This document shows positions 63,229 to 64,000 of a stretch of DNA of 64,000 nucleotides, in pieces. Position 1 is the stretch's first letter, and every line of letters begins with the position of its first letter. The stretch is from positions 2,542,001 through 2,606,000 of the forward strand of contig NZ_CP110629.1 in NCBI RefSeq assembly GCF_026153455.1. The letters are read 5' to 3'. The stretch comes from Marinimicrobium sp. C6131. Lineage in GTDB: Bacteria > Pseudomonadota > Gammaproteobacteria > Pseudomonadales > Cellvibrionaceae. Below the pieces are notes generated by a model. It did not search any database. It had not been told where the DNA came from and was given only the letters and a program-made list of their open reading frames with translations. Position numbers and translations under genes: made by a program.

Positions 63229-64000
63229 TCAGTTCTCGTGCACCCACCTCCCCTCTTCATCGGTCACCAGCCACTGCTGCGAGAACCAGTAGAAGCGGCC
63301 GGACTCTCCGGTGCCAGCAGTACAGTTATAACGGGTCCGGCCCGGCGTCAGGGGCTTGCCGGGCTGAGTGATCAATTGGCGCCCCTCTACCCGGGTTTCT
63401 ATGGCCCCCTGGCCTCCGGCAAAACAGTTGATTCGACCGGCCAGGTTGTCCTGTTCAAGATTCAACACCAACACCGGCCGGGCGCCGGATGCCACTACAA
63501 CTTCCTCCAGGGGCTTATCCAGCGCCGCGTCCGCGTACAGCTCGGCGGATTCTATGGGCATGGGACGGGTCTGGGCCTTGGTGGCAAACTCCTCAATCTC
63601 GCCATAGGGGCCGCCAAACGGGAAACGCGGTAAGGCTCTCAGATCGCTGTGAGCCCCGAGCGGACCAGACTGCTGGCCAAAGGCCACGTAGCCCAGTGAT
63701 TCCAGCAGAGCCTGGACTTCATTGTTGTATTCGCCATAGGGGTAAGCCAACATTTTGTGGCTTTGCCCGGTTTCTTCTTTGATGCGCCGCTCGGCATCCA
63801 CCACTTCCGTCTCAATCCGTTTGCGCCACTGCGCCTGACTTTCACCGTCTTTGCGGCGTTGCAGGTGATTGTGTCTGGTGGAGTGGTTCGCGATGGTGGC
63901 ACCGTGTTCGGCCATTTCACGCAGTTCGTCCCAAGTGGTAAAACCGCCCTTGCCGTCGTCCAGCGGGTCGGTATTCACAAACACGGTAAAAGGCCAACCC
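63229..64000 (-). CDS. polysaccharide deacetylase family protein (partial)
   Basis: C-terminal part of a minus-strand gene whose start lies beyond the right window edge. About 257 residues are visible. NodB-type features include WPFTVFVNTDPLD at the edge, then HGATIANHSTRHNHLQR (metal ligands His/His), KMLAYPYGEYNNEVQALLES (motif 3) and LPRFPFGG. The catalytic motif 1 Asp pair would lie outside the window. The C-terminal part (about 150 onward) is a beta-rich extension with CFAGG and NCTAGTG cysteines. Deacetylates an exported or cell-wall polysaccharide; the substrate is unknown. Confidence 0.85.
   Translation of the reverse strand, partial: GWPFTVFVNTDPLDDGKGGFTTWDELREMAEHGATIANHSTRHNHLQRRKDGESQAQWRKRIETEVVDAERRIKEETGQSHKMLAYPYGEYNNEVQALLESLGYVAFGQQSGPLGAHSDLRALPRFPFGGPYGEIEEFATKAQTRPMPIESAELYADAALDKPLEEVVVASGARPVLVLNLEQDNLAGRINCFAGGQGAIETRVEGRQLITQPGKPLTPGRTRYNCTAGTGESGRFYWFSQQWLVTDEEGRWVHEN

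Overview
This window is a GC-rich chromosomal segment of a gammaproteobacterium. Gene content and order suggest a marine or saline plant-polymer degrader of the Cellvibrionales type (Marinimicrobium- or Saccharophagus-like). The support is the nudF-yqiB-cpdA-yqiA-parE block close to tolC, EpmA/EF-P/EpmB, a FimX homologue beside serB, hisIE followed by tatABC, a xylanase lipoprotein and a bifunctional ornithine-lipid synthase. The genus assignment is inference. I see no rRNA, tRNA, CRISPR array, transposase or integrase.

Layout. 0-8 kb, mostly minus strand: parE, yqiA, cpdA, yqiB, nudF, then a thiD-thiC operon behind a TPP riboswitch. 8.2-11 kb, plus strand: tolC-like exporter, HMG-CoA lyase, a DUF2288 protein. 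11-19.5 kb: Smr protein, two GGDEF proteins (one degenerate), PEP carboxylase, a CNNM/CBS membrane protein, an unknown. 19.7-22.4 kb: EF-P and both of its modification enzymes. 22.5-29.4 kb: PilZ-like protein, FimX, SerB and an AhpA/Smp-type membrane protein. 29.5-31.2 kb: OlsF.

From about 31.2 to 33.8 kb base composition drops sharply. Small unrelated genes follow each other (Nudix, lipoprotein, VOC-type, glycine-zipper, GNAT), with one integron-attC-like hairpin between the first two and three 13-bp palindromes in front of the first. This looks like a small acquired cassette cluster. It is followed by a membrane-anchored AraC regulator with two secreted proteins and a DUF1993 protein.

37-46.8 kb is mixed housekeeping and accessory: ICMT-like methyltransferase, LysE exporter, GH10 xylanase, lytic-transglycosylase-like protein, MsrA, Mpl, UbiX, WaaA. 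46.8-52 kb carries a LysR/NhaR-type regulator divergent from dabB-dabA, a vectorial inorganic-carbon uptake system with all four predicted zinc ligands present. 52-57 kb: hisI-hisE, tatA-tatB-tatC, a chemoreceptor followed by a periplasmic binding protein. 57-64 kb: EAL phosphodiesterase, Cfa, a methyltransferase, a primosome-like pair (triple-repeat DnaT-like protein plus lambda-P-like protein), a Bax-like glucosaminidase and a polysaccharide deacetylase cut by the window end.

Systems that work together: thiamine pyrimidine synthesis under TPP control, EF-P beta-lysylation, c-di-GMP signalling (five or six proteins), DAB bicarbonate accumulation supplying bicarbonate that PEP carboxylase could use, Tat export, and envelope lipid modification (OlsF, Cfa). 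Intergenic regions hold several long inverted repeats. Three share a core with unrelated arms, and another family occurs as two near-identical 105-bp copies in opposite orientation.
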